17,084 nt of DNA from Methyloprofundus sp. GTDB taxonomy: Bacteria; Pseudomonadota; Gammaproteobacteria; Methylococcales; Methylomonadaceae. The DNA is taken from contig JAUXBW010000002.1 in assembly GCA_030619185.1 (NCBI GenBank), forward strand, positions 1 to 17,084, written 5' to 3'. Shown in pieces: positions 1 through 6,518 of the stretch. The notes under the pieces are model-generated. The model did not search any database. It was not told where the DNA came from and saw only the letters and a program-made list of their open reading frames with translations. A program made the translations under genes and the position numbers. Positions within the stretch are counted from its first letter, which is position 1, and the number at the start of each line of letters is the position of its first letter.

Positions 1-1
1 A

Positions 2-136
2 GAGGCGGAAGTAGATAGTACTCATTATCGGGTGTTGTTTTTAGCGGCTCTGGTTTTATTCAGTTTTACCTTTGTGTTTAATACCCTGGCAGAATTAATA
101 CGCCAGCGGTTACGCGAGAAATACAGCTCATTATGA
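2..136 (+). CDS. pstC: PstC, phosphate ABC transporter permease (3' end only)
   Basis: Only the last 44 codons are in the window; the open frame enters from the left edge and stops at TGA 134-136. The peptide has one hydrophobic segment (residues VLFLAALVLFSFTFVF) followed by FNTLAELIRQRLREKYSSL. That basic tail is typical of PstC, and the end of PstA further on (RNNLREKYRAL) echoes it. PstC is one of the two inner-membrane channel subunits of the high-affinity phosphate importer PstSCAB. The next gene, pstA, starts 37 bases later on the same strand, as expected for the operon. The promoter, any Pho box and pstS would lie off the left edge. Identification rests on a short tail plus gene order, but the order is very characteristic. 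Confidence 0.9.
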   Translation, partial: EAEVDSTHYRVLFLAALVLFSFTFVFNTLAELIRQRLREKYSSL

Positions 137-173
137 TGATAGTTTATAGAAGTTCAGATTTAAGGGTATCAGT

Positions 174-1832
174 ATGATTCGTGAATGGTTTAAAACAGGA
201 GCGCCGTGGGTATGGCTTAATGCCGCCGCTGTGAGCCTAAGTTTAATTATGGTTTTTGGCCTATTAGCTTTGATCGCTGTGCGTGGATTAGGGCATTTCT
301 GGCCTGCACAAGTTGCTTCGATAGAGTATGTTGAAAAAGGTAGCGAACAAGCGATAACCGTTGTCGGTGAAATGGTTGAGCATCAAGTGCTCAAGCCGGA
401 GCTTGCTAGGGCCGCTGGTTATACGCCAGAACAGGCGGCAGCGGGGTTAACCCAGTATTTAGTCAAAACGGGTAACCGGGATATTAGTGGTCTAGATTTT
501 CGCTGGTTGCTGGGCAAAGATATCAAAAAAACTGATTACCCTGAGAATTTAATGGTGCTGGAACGCCGTGAATGGGGTAATTTCTATGGCTATTTAGTGA
601 ACATCAAAGAGGATGGGCGAGTCGTAGCGCAAGAGGGACAAGCCTGGGCTGCTCTAACAACTCGTATGCAGCGTACGCTGGAAATTTTTGATCAAATTAA
701 AGAGATTGAAAAGCATGACATTGGTGCTATTAATTTTCAATTAGAGCGCCTGCGTTTAAAGCAGCGTAAATTAGAATTAAAGGGCGAACTTGATGCCGAG
801 GCTAGGCAAAGTATTGTGGCTGAGAAAGCTGAGTTCGAAAAAAAATATCAGGCCTTGCAGGCTAATCTAACGAGCCTCAATCAGAAAATTAGACGGGATA
901 GCCTGGTAGCTAAAGCAGCCAATGGCCAGGAAGTTGAAATTTCTTTAGAAAAAGTGGTGCTTTATTTTCAGCCAAATGCGATGAATATTTTGCAAAAAAC
1001 AGGGCATTATTTTGCTAAAGTCTGGGAGTTTTTAAGTGATGACCCGCGTGAGGCCAATACCGAAGGGGGCGTTTTTCCAGCAATCTTTGGTACGGTCATG
1101 ATGGTGATGATAATGGCTGTCATTGTTACACCTTTTGGTGTGGTTGCCGCTGTGTATATGCGTGAATACGCAAAGCAAGGTACTATGACCCGTATTATCC
1201 GTATTGCTGTCAATAATCTGGCTGGTGTACCCTCTATTGTTTATGGGGTGTTTGGTTTAGGATTTTTTGTTTATATTCTGGGTGGAAATATAGACGCTCT
1301 ATTTTTTCCGGAAGCACTGCCAGCCCCCACTTATGGGACCCCAGGAATGTTATGGGCATCACTCACACTGGCATTATTGACCTTGCCTGTAGTGATTGTT
1401 TCAACCGAAGAAGGTTTGTCGCGTATCCCTAAGTCTATACGTGAAGGTAGCCTGGCATTAGGCGCAACCAAGGCAGAAACCCTATGGCGCACTGTTTTGC
1501 CGATGGCTAGCCCGTCCATGATGACTGGTTTGATTTTAGCCGTCGCTAGAGCCGCAGGTGAAGTTGCCCCGCTGATGCTGGTTGGCGTGGTGAAGTTAGC
1601 ACCCACACTGCCCCTGGATGGCAACTTCCCATTTATGCATTTAGATAGAAAATTTATGCATTTAGGCTTTCATATTTATGATGTTGGCTTTCAAAGCCCC
1701 AATGTTGAAGCCGCCAGACCCCTAGTTTATGCCACTGCCTTGCTGTTAGTGATGGTGATTATCGGCTTAAATTTATTTGCCGTTGGCATAAGAAATAATT
1801 TACGTGAAAAATACAGAGCTTTAGAGAATTAA
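174..1832 (+). CDS. pstA: PstA, phosphate ABC transporter permease, long form
   Basis: This is the second membrane subunit of the phosphate importer, 552 aa, far longer than the ~300 aa of E. coli PstA. A membrane segment lies near residues 12-36. Then comes a long, probably periplasmic insert up to about residue 300, with a charged predicted coiled coil at about 165-245 (KEIEKHDIGAINFQLERLRL and onward). The conserved permease core follows from GVFPAIFGTVMMV (299-311), with further hydrophobic segments around 340-370, 390-411, 447-472 and 515-540. The ABC-permease EAA loop that docks on PstB is at 426-443 (SLALGATKAETLWRTVLP). AAGGG eight bases before ATG 174 is a good ribosome-binding site. 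Long PstA/PstC forms are known in Pseudomonas and related gammaproteobacteria, so the extra domain is a family variant and not a fusion artefact. Its role is not known to me. Confidence 0.97.
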   Translation: MIREWFKTGAPWVWLNAAAVSLSLIMVFGLLALIAVRGLGHFWPAQVASIEYVEKGSEQAITVVGEMVEHQVLKPELARAAGYTPEQAAAGLTQYLVKTGNRDISGLDFRWLLGKDIKKTDYPENLMVLERREWGNFYGYLVNIKEDGRVVAQEGQAWAALTTRMQRTLEIFDQIKEIEKHDIGAINFQLERLRLKQRKLELKGELDAEARQSIVAEKAEFEKKYQALQANLTSLNQKIRRDSLVAKAANGQEVEISLEKVVLYFQPNAMNILQKTGHYFAKVWEFLSDDPREANTEGGVFPAIFGTVMMVMIMAVIVTPFGVVAAVYMREYAKQGTMTRIIRIAVNNLAGVPSIVYGVFGLGFFVYILGGNIDALFFPEALPAPTYGTPGMLWASLTLALLTLPVVIVSTEEGLSRIPKSIREGSLALGATKAETLWRTVLPMASPSMMTGLILAVARAAGEVAPLMLVGVVKLAPTLPLDGNFPFMHLDRKFMHLGFHIYDVGFQSPNVEAARPLVYATALLLVMVIIGLNLFAVGIRNNLREKYRALEN

Positions 1833-1877
1833 AGACCGCTCTTACCCATTGATAACAGATCATAAATTCATATTCCC

Positions 1878-1897
1878 GGGGTGTAGAAATACACTTT
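1878..1897 (+). other. GAAA-capped hairpin in the pstA-pstB gap
   Basis: GTGTA (1881-1885) pairs with TACAC (1890-1894) around a GAAA tetraloop. Three possible G-U pairs extend the stem (1878-1880 with 1895-1897). It ends 19 bases before the pstB ATG, in an 84-base gap with no clear Shine-Dalgarno sequence. GNRA loops are stable RNA caps, so this may be an mRNA-stability or translation element. It is short, and chance cannot be excluded. Confidence 0.4.
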
Positions 1898-1916
1898 ACA
1901 TTAACTGAGTAATCTT

Positions 1917-2750
1917 ATGAGTACCGAACCCGCACGTACACATGCTATTGATATGAGTGCCATAGCACAAAACAGCCAGGCAAAAACACAAGCCAATACA
2001 ACCAGTATCGATATTCAGAACTTAAACCTGTTCTATGCTGACAAACAAGCATTACACAATATTAATATGCAGATACCTGAAAAACAGGTAACCGCGTACA
2101 TTGGTCCGAGTGGTTGTGGGAAATCTACTTTATTACGCTGTATTAATCGTATGAACGACTTGGTTGATAGTGCCAAAATTGAAGGTAATATCAGCATAGA
2201 GGGTAAGAATATTTATCGCCCTGATGTTGATGTTGCGGAATTACGTCGGCATGTCGGTATGGTGTTTCAAAAGCCTAACCCCTTTCCTAAATCTATCTAT
2301 GAAAATGTTGCTTACGGCTTGCGTATACAAGGCATTAATGATCGCAGAATTCTGGATGAAGCGGTAGAAAAGTCATTGCGCGGTGCGGCAATCTGGGATG
2401 AGGTAAAAGACCGTTTGCAAGATAACGCTTTGGGTATTTCAGGTGGACAACAACAACGCCTGGTGATCGCTCGAGCGATTGCTATTGAACCGACGATTTT
2501 GCTGCTGGATGAGCCTTCTTCGGCATTAGATCCCATTTCTTCATTAAAAATTGAAGAATTAATCAATGAGTTAAAACAAACCTATACCATAGTGATAGTC
2601 ACCCATAATATGCAGCAAGCGGCGCGTGTTTCTGATTTTACTGCGTTTATGTACATGGGTGATTTAATAGAGTTTGGTGATACCAATACCATCTTTACTA
2701 ATCCCGAAAAAAAGCAAACAGAAGATTATATTACTGGGCGGTACGGATAA
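1917..2750 (+). CDS. pstB: PstB, phosphate ABC transporter ATPase
   Basis: This is the cytoplasmic ATP-hydrolysing subunit of the phosphate importer, 277 aa. All ABC signatures are visible: Walker [10 protein letters not shown] (63-71), the Q-loop in FQKPNPFP (117-124; this FQKPNPFP string is typical of PstB), signature ISGGQQQR (174-181), Walker B ILLLDEP (194-200), D-loop SALD (202-205) and the switch histidine H230 in VTHN. The C-terminus YITGRYG is the usual PstB ending. The ATP-binding core starts near residue 29, so the first ~28 residues are a short polar N-terminal extension. No strong Shine-Dalgarno precedes ATG 1917. Met13 (ATG 1953) is an alternative start but has no better site. 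The gene lies 84 bases after pstA. Confidence 0.98.
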   Translation: MSTEPARTHAIDMSAIAQNSQAKTQANTTSIDIQNLNLFYADKQALHNINMQIPEKQVTAYIGPSGCGKSTLLRCINRMNDLVDSAKIEGNISIEGKNIYRPDVDVAELRRHVGMVFQKPNPFPKSIYENVAYGLRIQGINDRRILDEAVEKSLRGAAIWDEVKDRLQDNALGISGGQQQRLVIARAIAIEPTILLLDEPSSALDPISSLKIEELINELKQTYTIVIVTHNMQQAARVSDFTAFMYMGDLIEFGDTNTIFTNPEKKQTEDYITGRYG

Positions 2751-2870
2751 TCCTAAAAACCGCAGTTGACCGCTATAAAACACTTTAAGTAATTGAATGT
2801 TTGATGTAATGATCGTAAATACTTGTCACCTGTTGGGTGAGTATCCCCCGCTTTGCGGTTTATAGGATAA
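2748..2870 (+). other. Long-range stem between pstB and phoU
   Basis: TAATCCTAAAAACCGC (2748-2763, beginning on the pstB stop codon) is complementary to GCGGTTTATAGGATAA (2855-2870) at 14 of 16 positions. The 91-base interval contains a small hairpin, CACC-TGTTG-GGTG (2827-2839). CCGC-TTT-GCGG (2848-2858) competes with the right arm. The structure ends about 12 bases before the phoU Shine-Dalgarno AGAGAG. It could fold in the polycistronic mRNA and set the phoU:pstB ratio, or it could be a decayed insertion with inverted ends. The sequence alone does not separate these. Confidence 0.45.
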
Positions 2871-2895
2871 AGCACGTTATTAAGAGAGCAAAAAA

Positions 2896-3627
2896 ATGGA
2901 AAAAAAACAGATAGGTCAGCATATTTCTCATCTTTTTAATGAAGAAATAGAGAGTATTCGTAATAAAGTTCTGATTATGGGGGGACTGGTCGAGCAGCAA
3001 ACGATTGATGCCGTTGAAGCGGTGGTCTTAGGTAATATAGAGCTCGCTGAAACTGTAGTGCAAAATGATAAAACAGTCAATGCCTTGGAGCAGGAGATTG
3101 ATGCAGACTGTTTATTGATTATCGCTAAAAGACAGCCAGCAGCATTTGATTTACGCTTATTGATTGGTATTTCCAAGACCATTACCGACCTGGAGCGTAT
3201 CGGTGACCAGGCGACACGTATAGCAGAAATGGCGTTTAAACTTGAAGAGACTAATAGGGGGCTATCAGAGTTTCGTGAATTGAAACATATATCTGAATTG
3301 GTCAGAACCATCTTGCATGACGCACTGGATGTGTTTGCTCGTCTGGATATAGAAAGCTCAGTTGAAATACTGGCGCGAGATAAAGAAGTTGACCAGGAAT
3401 ATGTCAGTGTTTTTCGTCAGCTAACCTTATCGATGATGGAGGACAGTCATAATATCAAACGTGCACTAAATATCATGACCGTGATTCGTTCTTTAGAACG
3501 AATTGCAGATCATGCCTGTAATGTCTGTGATTATGTAATTTACGCTGTAAAAGGCGAAGATGTGCGGCATATGCAAGAAGATGAAATTAAGCAAGTGGTT
3601 TTAGGTAAGGGAGCTGGAAACAAATAA
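2896..3627 (+). CDS. phoU: PhoU, phosphate transport/signalling regulator
   Basis: PhoU is a cytoplasmic all-helical protein of 243 aa (the usual size is about 240) that couples the Pst transporter to the PhoR-PhoB system and restrains phosphate uptake. The two tandem three-helix repeats each show the metal-binding family motif: DLERIGDQ (98-105) and SLERIADH (199-206). The opening (HISHLFNEEIESIRNKVLIM) is also typical. The start ATG 2896 follows AAGAGAG at good spacing. It is the last gene of the pst operon; the next gene is convergent. No intrinsic terminator with a trailing T-run follows directly; the first stable hairpin downstream is the palindrome at 3674-3696. Confidence 0.97.
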   Translation: MEKKQIGQHISHLFNEEIESIRNKVLIMGGLVEQQTIDAVEAVVLGNIELAETVVQNDKTVNALEQEIDADCLLIIAKRQPAAFDLRLLIGISKTITDLERIGDQATRIAEMAFKLEETNRGLSEFRELKHISELVRTILHDALDVFARLDIESSVEILARDKEVDQEYVSVFRQLTLSMMEDSHNIKRALNIMTVIRSLERIADHACNVCDYVIYAVKGEDVRHMQEDEIKQVVLGKGAGNK

Positions 3628-3669
3628 TTATCCAAAATATCTAGCTAAAGATTTCTATTTATTCTCATT

Positions 3670-3696
3670 GTAGGGTGGGCAGTTTTTTTGCCCACC
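3670..3696 (+). repeat. REP-like palindrome with GTAG head
   Basis: GGTGGGCA (3674-3681) and TGCCCACC (3689-3696) form a perfect 8-bp stem around a 7-base loop, GTTTTTT. The tetranucleotide GTAG sits directly 5' at 3670-3673. A GTAG-type head next to a GC-rich palindrome is the layout of repetitive extragenic palindromes mobilised by RAYT transposases. The T-run is in the loop and not behind the stem, so it is not a standard intrinsic terminator, although it may act as an mRNA 3'-end barrier after phoU. Membership of a repeat family is inference and needs a genome-wide count. Confidence 0.6.
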
Positions 3697-3731
3697 ATTG
3701 ACCGCCTTCCATTCGACAGCATCGTGATAAA

Positions 3732-3770
3732 TTGGATGATTTATTTTTACCACTTCCCTAATTCATCCAG
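3732..3770 (+). other. 12-bp imperfect stem-loop in the phoU-pyrE gap
   Basis: TTGGATGATTTA (3732-3743) pairs with TAATTCATCCAG (3759-3770): ten Watson-Crick pairs, one wobble and one T-T mismatch, with a 15-base loop. It lies 35 bases after the REP-like palindrome, between convergent genes. It may be part of the same mRNA 3'-end structure. Nothing else in 3697-3829 resembles a gene. Confidence 0.4.
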
Positions 3771-3829
3771 CGTGACTTGTATTCAATTTACCTCTTAAAA
3801 AATACACGTACAATTTAATATAATTTTGC

Positions 3830-4000
3830 ATTATCCTAGAAAAATTAGTTGAGCGCGGAGTTATAGTGCAAACTGTTGATTTCACGGTGCTTTCAAAAAA
3901 TCTTAGCTTCACCCGTAGGTTAAGCGGGTATTTTTTGGAAGTGCTGTGGAATCAAGAGTTTGTGCTAGAAACCGTGAGCAATTGATTTTTCTAGGATTAT
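3830..4000. mobile_element. MITE-like full-length hairpin element with 5-bp direct repeats
   Basis: Positions 3835-3995 (161 bp) are one long inverted repeat. The ends CCTAGAAAAAT (3835-3845) and ATTTTTCTAGG (3985-3995) are exact complements. Pairing continues inward to 3901/3930 with only five mismatches and one bulged base in a 67-position arm; the rest is Watson-Crick or G-T. A 5-bp cap stem ACCCG/CGGGT (3911-3915, 3925-3929) closes the top. The element is flanked by ATTAT on both sides (3830-3834 and 3996-4000), as a target-site duplication would be. It has no coding capacity. Size, inverted ends, direct repeats and location between convergent genes fit a miniature inverted-repeat element. 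A structured non-coding RNA is the main alternative. Confidence 0.7.
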
Positions 4001-4025
4001 TGTTCAAGTCAGCTATTTTTACGAA

Positions 4026-4667
4026 TTAGATGCCATATTGCTGCTGATATGTTTTGATCGCAGCAATATTTATATTATAAGCGGCATCAGCTTCAATAAA
4101 TTCAATAATATGTTCTAGTGAAATAATTGATACCACGGGCATATCAAAGCGTTCGCTGACTTCCTGTATCGCAGAAACTTCGTTCTCACCTTTTTCCTGC
4201 CTATCCAGAGAAATCAATACACCTGCAGGTGTTGCGCCAGCATCGTTAATAATCACTACCGATTCGCGTACTGAAGTGCCTGCAGTAATCACATCATCCA
4301 GAATCAAGACATTACCTTTTAATGGTGCTCCCACCAGGTTCCCGCCTTCACCATGATCTTTAGCCTCTTTGCGGTTAAAGGCAAAGGGAATATCGCTGTC
4401 CTGCATGTATGCATAAGCAATAGCAGCAGCACTGACTAATGGAATTCCCTTGTATGCAGGACCGTATAAAATATCCACTTTGATGCCAGAGTGTATAAGC
4501 GCCTGCGCATAAAACTGCCCCAGTTTCGCTAGTTGCGCACCAGTATTAAAAAGGCCGGTATTAAAAAAGTAAGGGCTGGTACGCCCTGATTTTAATTGAA
4601 ACTGGCCAAATTTTAAGACTCCGCAATCCAGAGAGTATTGAATAAATTGTTTTTGATAATCAAGCAT
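4026..4667 (-). CDS. pyrE: PyrE, orotate phosphoribosyltransferase
   Basis: This enzyme transfers ribose-5-phosphate from PRPP to orotate, giving OMP in de novo pyrimidine synthesis in the cytoplasm. The 213 aa match the usual size. The PRPP-binding motif is [13 protein letters not shown] (120-132). The flexible catalytic loop is [11 protein letters not shown] (99-109, with the expected Lys, Asp and His). The N-terminal orotate site [14 protein letters not shown] (23-36) is intact. The start codon (4665-4667) lies inside the 3' end of hemW, overlapping it by 8 bases, which suggests translational coupling. GGA about ten bases upstream is a modest ribosome-binding site. The neighbour downstream is the convergent phoU, beyond the hairpin-rich gap. 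Confidence 0.97.
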   Translation of the reverse strand: MLDYQKQFIQYSLDCGVLKFGQFQLKSGRTSPYFFNTGLFNTGAQLAKLGQFYAQALIHSGIKVDILYGPAYKGIPLVSAAAIAYAYMQDSDIPFAFNRKEAKDHGEGGNLVGAPLKGNVLILDDVITAGTSVRESVVIINDAGATPAGVLISLDRQEKGENEVSAIQEVSERFDMPVVSIISLEHIIEFIEADAAYNINIAAIKTYQQQYGI

Positions 4668-5826
4668 CTGTTAGTTCCGTGCTAAGAAAGTTTTCTAAAA
4701 TACTGTCCAGAAAATGCCAGCCTTTTTCCGAACACCTATAGTGTTGTTGGTCTTCAAGTAATAGTTCTTGCTCCAGGCAATGAGCCAGAGCTGGTTGTAA
4801 GGACTGTGCGGATAAGCCTGTTCTTTGCGTAAAGCTTGCAAGGTGAAAACCCTTTTTGAGTCGTAAGTGATTCATGACAAATTCCAGTGCCAAATCACTC
4901 TCTTTAATGACCTCAGCAAGTCTATCATCTTTATTAGCTTTGAGGTATTGCTCAGGCTGTTTGGGTTTCGTGGTACGGATAATATGATCAGGCAAGCCGC
5001 GTGTAATTTTGCCATGTGCTCCCGCGCCAATTCCCAAATAATCTCCAAAGGACCAATAATTTATATTATGCTTACATAACTTGTTTGCTTGAGCATAAGC
5101 TGATATTTCATATTGCGGATAGCCATGCTTAGCCAGCAGTTTTTGACAGGCTAATTGCTCATTAAAAATAACGTCATCGTTGGGTAAAACGGGAGGGTAC
5201 TTATGGAAATAAGTATTCGGCTCTACTGTTAACTGATACAAAGAAATATGACTAGGTTGAAGTGCTATTGCTTGTTGCACATCATGCAAACTGTCCTGTT
5301 CGCAGCTTTCAGGCAAGCCAAACATTAAATCCAGGTTAAAATTGTCAAATCCCGCCTGCCTGGCTCCCGCAGCTGCTTGAATAGCCTCTTGTGCTGAATG
5401 TATACGCCCCAGACGTTTTAAATGTCCGTCGTTAAAGCTTTGTATACCGATAGATAGGCGATTAATTCCGATAGCTCTATAATCAGCAAATTTTTCACTT
5501 TCAAAGGTACCTGGGTTAGCCTCCAGCGTAATTTCTATTTCATCAGCAAAATTCAGCTGTTGCTGTATGCCGGTAAGTAGACTATCTAGCTGTTTAGCAG
5601 AAAATAAACTAGGTGTTCCACCTCCCATAAAGATACTTTGTATAGGCCGTGCTTCCTCAAACCGGGCAATATCTTGCACCAGGTCGTTCAGTAAAGCCTT
5701 TATATAGTTATCCTCGGGTAGAGTATCTTTAACCGCATGTGAGTTAAAATCACAATAAGGGCATTTTTGAATACACCAGGGAAAATGGATATATAAGCTA
5801 AGAGGAGGCAATCGGGTGTTTGACAT
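4660..5826 (-). CDS. hemW: HemW, radical SAM heme chaperone
   Basis: HemW is a radical-SAM protein related to HemN. In E. coli and Lactococcus it binds heme and delivers it to respiratory proteins, and it is not a coproporphyrinogen oxidase. The 388 aa show the cluster motif with C18, C22 and C25 in [12 protein letters not shown], the SAM-binding glycine motif GGGTPS (68-73), and HNINYW (253-258), which matches the HNxxYW motif linked to heme binding. The N-terminus is compact ([13 protein letters not shown]), so ATG 5824-5826 is well placed, although no clear Shine-Dalgarno precedes it. The stop overlaps the pyrE start. In many proteobacteria hemW follows rdgB; here a DUF4332-type gene precedes it across a 172-base gap. 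Older annotation may call this an oxygen-independent coproporphyrinogen oxidase. Confidence 0.96.
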   Translation of the reverse strand: MSNTRLPPLSLYIHFPWCIQKCPYCDFNSHAVKDTLPEDNYIKALLNDLVQDIARFEEARPIQSIFMGGGTPSLFSAKQLDSLLTGIQQQLNFADEIEITLEANPGTFESEKFADYRAIGINRLSIGIQSFNDGHLKRLGRIHSAQEAIQAAAGARQAGFDNFNLDLMFGLPESCEQDSLHDVQQAIALQPSHISLYQLTVEPNTYFHKYPPVLPNDDVIFNEQLACQKLLAKHGYPQYEISAYAQANKLCKHNINYWSFGDYLGIGAGAHGKITRGLPDHIIRTTKPKQPEQYLKANKDDRLAEVIKESDLALEFVMNHLRLKKGFHLASFTQRTGLSAQSLQPALAHCLEQELLLEDQQHYRCSEKGWHFLDSILENFLSTELTDA

Positions 5827-5869
5827 AAAAAGAGTGATGATAGTAATAAGTAGCCAAGCATAATTACTT

Positions 5870-5975
5870 TAATTCATGACTGGCATTGCGCGTCTAAAAT
5901 ACTCGATAAATCGTTGAAAATCTAGTCAATAGCTTGCTATTTACCGTGATCTTCGCCTTGTTCTCAAGCATTTTA
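5870..5975. repeat. Candidate interspersed intergenic repeat between hemW and the DUF4332 gene
   Basis: Most of the 172-base gap 5827-5998 carries dense small dyads. AATAGC-TT-GCTATT (5928-5941) extends by GT/AC at its outer ends (5925-5944). CGAT-AA-ATCG lies at 5904-5913. The stretch with CATGACTGGCATTGCGCGTC (5876-5895) looks, from memory, like an intergenic repeat seen in other gammaproteobacterial genomes; I cannot verify this. It also contains the 5' leader of hemW. A TTGACT hexamer on the minus strand (5924-5929) has no convincing -10 partner. Confidence 0.3.
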
Positions 5976-5998
5976 AACGCACAGCTACTCAGACAGAA

Positions 5999-6403
5999 TT
6001 AATGGGTAATAACGCGGGGTAATTCTTTTGCCTGTGCTACCCAGTCTTCTACTTGAGAGCTTGTAGGCACTTTACGTACAAGACCTTTCTCTTCATTAAT
6101 TTCCACCATCTTGAGCTGCAGATTTTCTGCTTTACGCTGGGCGAGTTCAGGTACTGTATCTACGCCTGCAAATTCGAGTAAATCGGCATATTGAGTGCTG
6201 ACTCCTTTCACTCTGGATAAGTCTGCACGGTTTACCCAATTGAGAATTTGCTTTTCAGTTAAGTCTGTTTTATTCGCTATTTCTTTGCGCCCTTTTTTTT
6301 CGCAGCATGTCTGTAACAGTGTCTCTAAAGAATTAATTCCAGTTGCTTCGAGCTTTGCAGCGTATACTTCACCGATACCTTCTATATCCGATAGTTTTGC
6401 CAT
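5999..6403 (-). CDS. DUF4332-type helix-hairpin-helix protein
   Basis: This is a small soluble protein of 134 aa with no signal peptide or membrane segment. It contains two helix-hairpin-helix-like units: IEGIGEVYAAKLEATGI (7-23) and VKGVSTQYADLLEFAGV (65-81). Each has the glycine turn between short helices seen in non-specific DNA-binding HhH motifs. The overall pattern resembles the DUF4332 family as I remember it; its function is not established. AGGG ten bases before the ATG supports the start. It lies 99 bases after cysJ on the same strand, so it could be cotranscribed, although a hairpin at the cysJ end may separate them. Two adjacent cysteines (C33, C34) are notable but not part of a recognisable metal motif. 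Confidence 0.75.
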   Translation of the reverse strand: MAKLSDIEGIGEVYAAKLEATGINSLETLLQTCCEKKGRKEIANKTDLTEKQILNWVNRADLSRVKGVSTQYADLLEFAGVDTVPELAQRKAENLQLKMVEINEEKGLVRKVPTSSQVEDWVAQAKELPRVITH

Positions 6404-6490
6404 TTCAAATTTCCCTACTTGTTAAATAGTTTTTAAAATACTTGCTTCCCTTTTAACTTTACAGATATTAAAAAAGCTTAAGTTAAATGC

Positions 6491-6518
6491 AAGAGAGTTT
6501 ATTTAATAAACATCTCTT
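6491..6518 (-). terminator. AT-rich hairpin over the cysJ stop codon (possible terminator)
   Basis: AAGAGAGTTTATT (6491-6503) and AATAAAC-A-TCTCTT (6505-6518) are complementary over 13 pairs with one bulged A. On the minus strand the stem spans the cysJ stop codon, and a TTTTTT run follows about 14 bases later. The run is too distant and the stem too AT-rich for a textbook intrinsic terminator. It may give partial termination or protect the 3' end before the DUF4332 gene. Confidence 0.35.

Noticed and set aside
2928..3311. 127-codon frame antisense to phoU
   Set aside because: It is a shadow of a well-supported gene; the serine- and isoleucine-rich product has no domain.
3674..3696. Intrinsic terminator of phoU
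   Set aside because: The T-run is in the loop and not after the stem. A 3'-barrier role is possible, but it is not a standard terminator.
3835..3995. Retron msr-msd RNA or integron attC site
   Set aside because: No reverse transcriptase or integrase lies nearby. The ends lack attC core motifs, and the 5-bp flanking duplications favour an inserted element.
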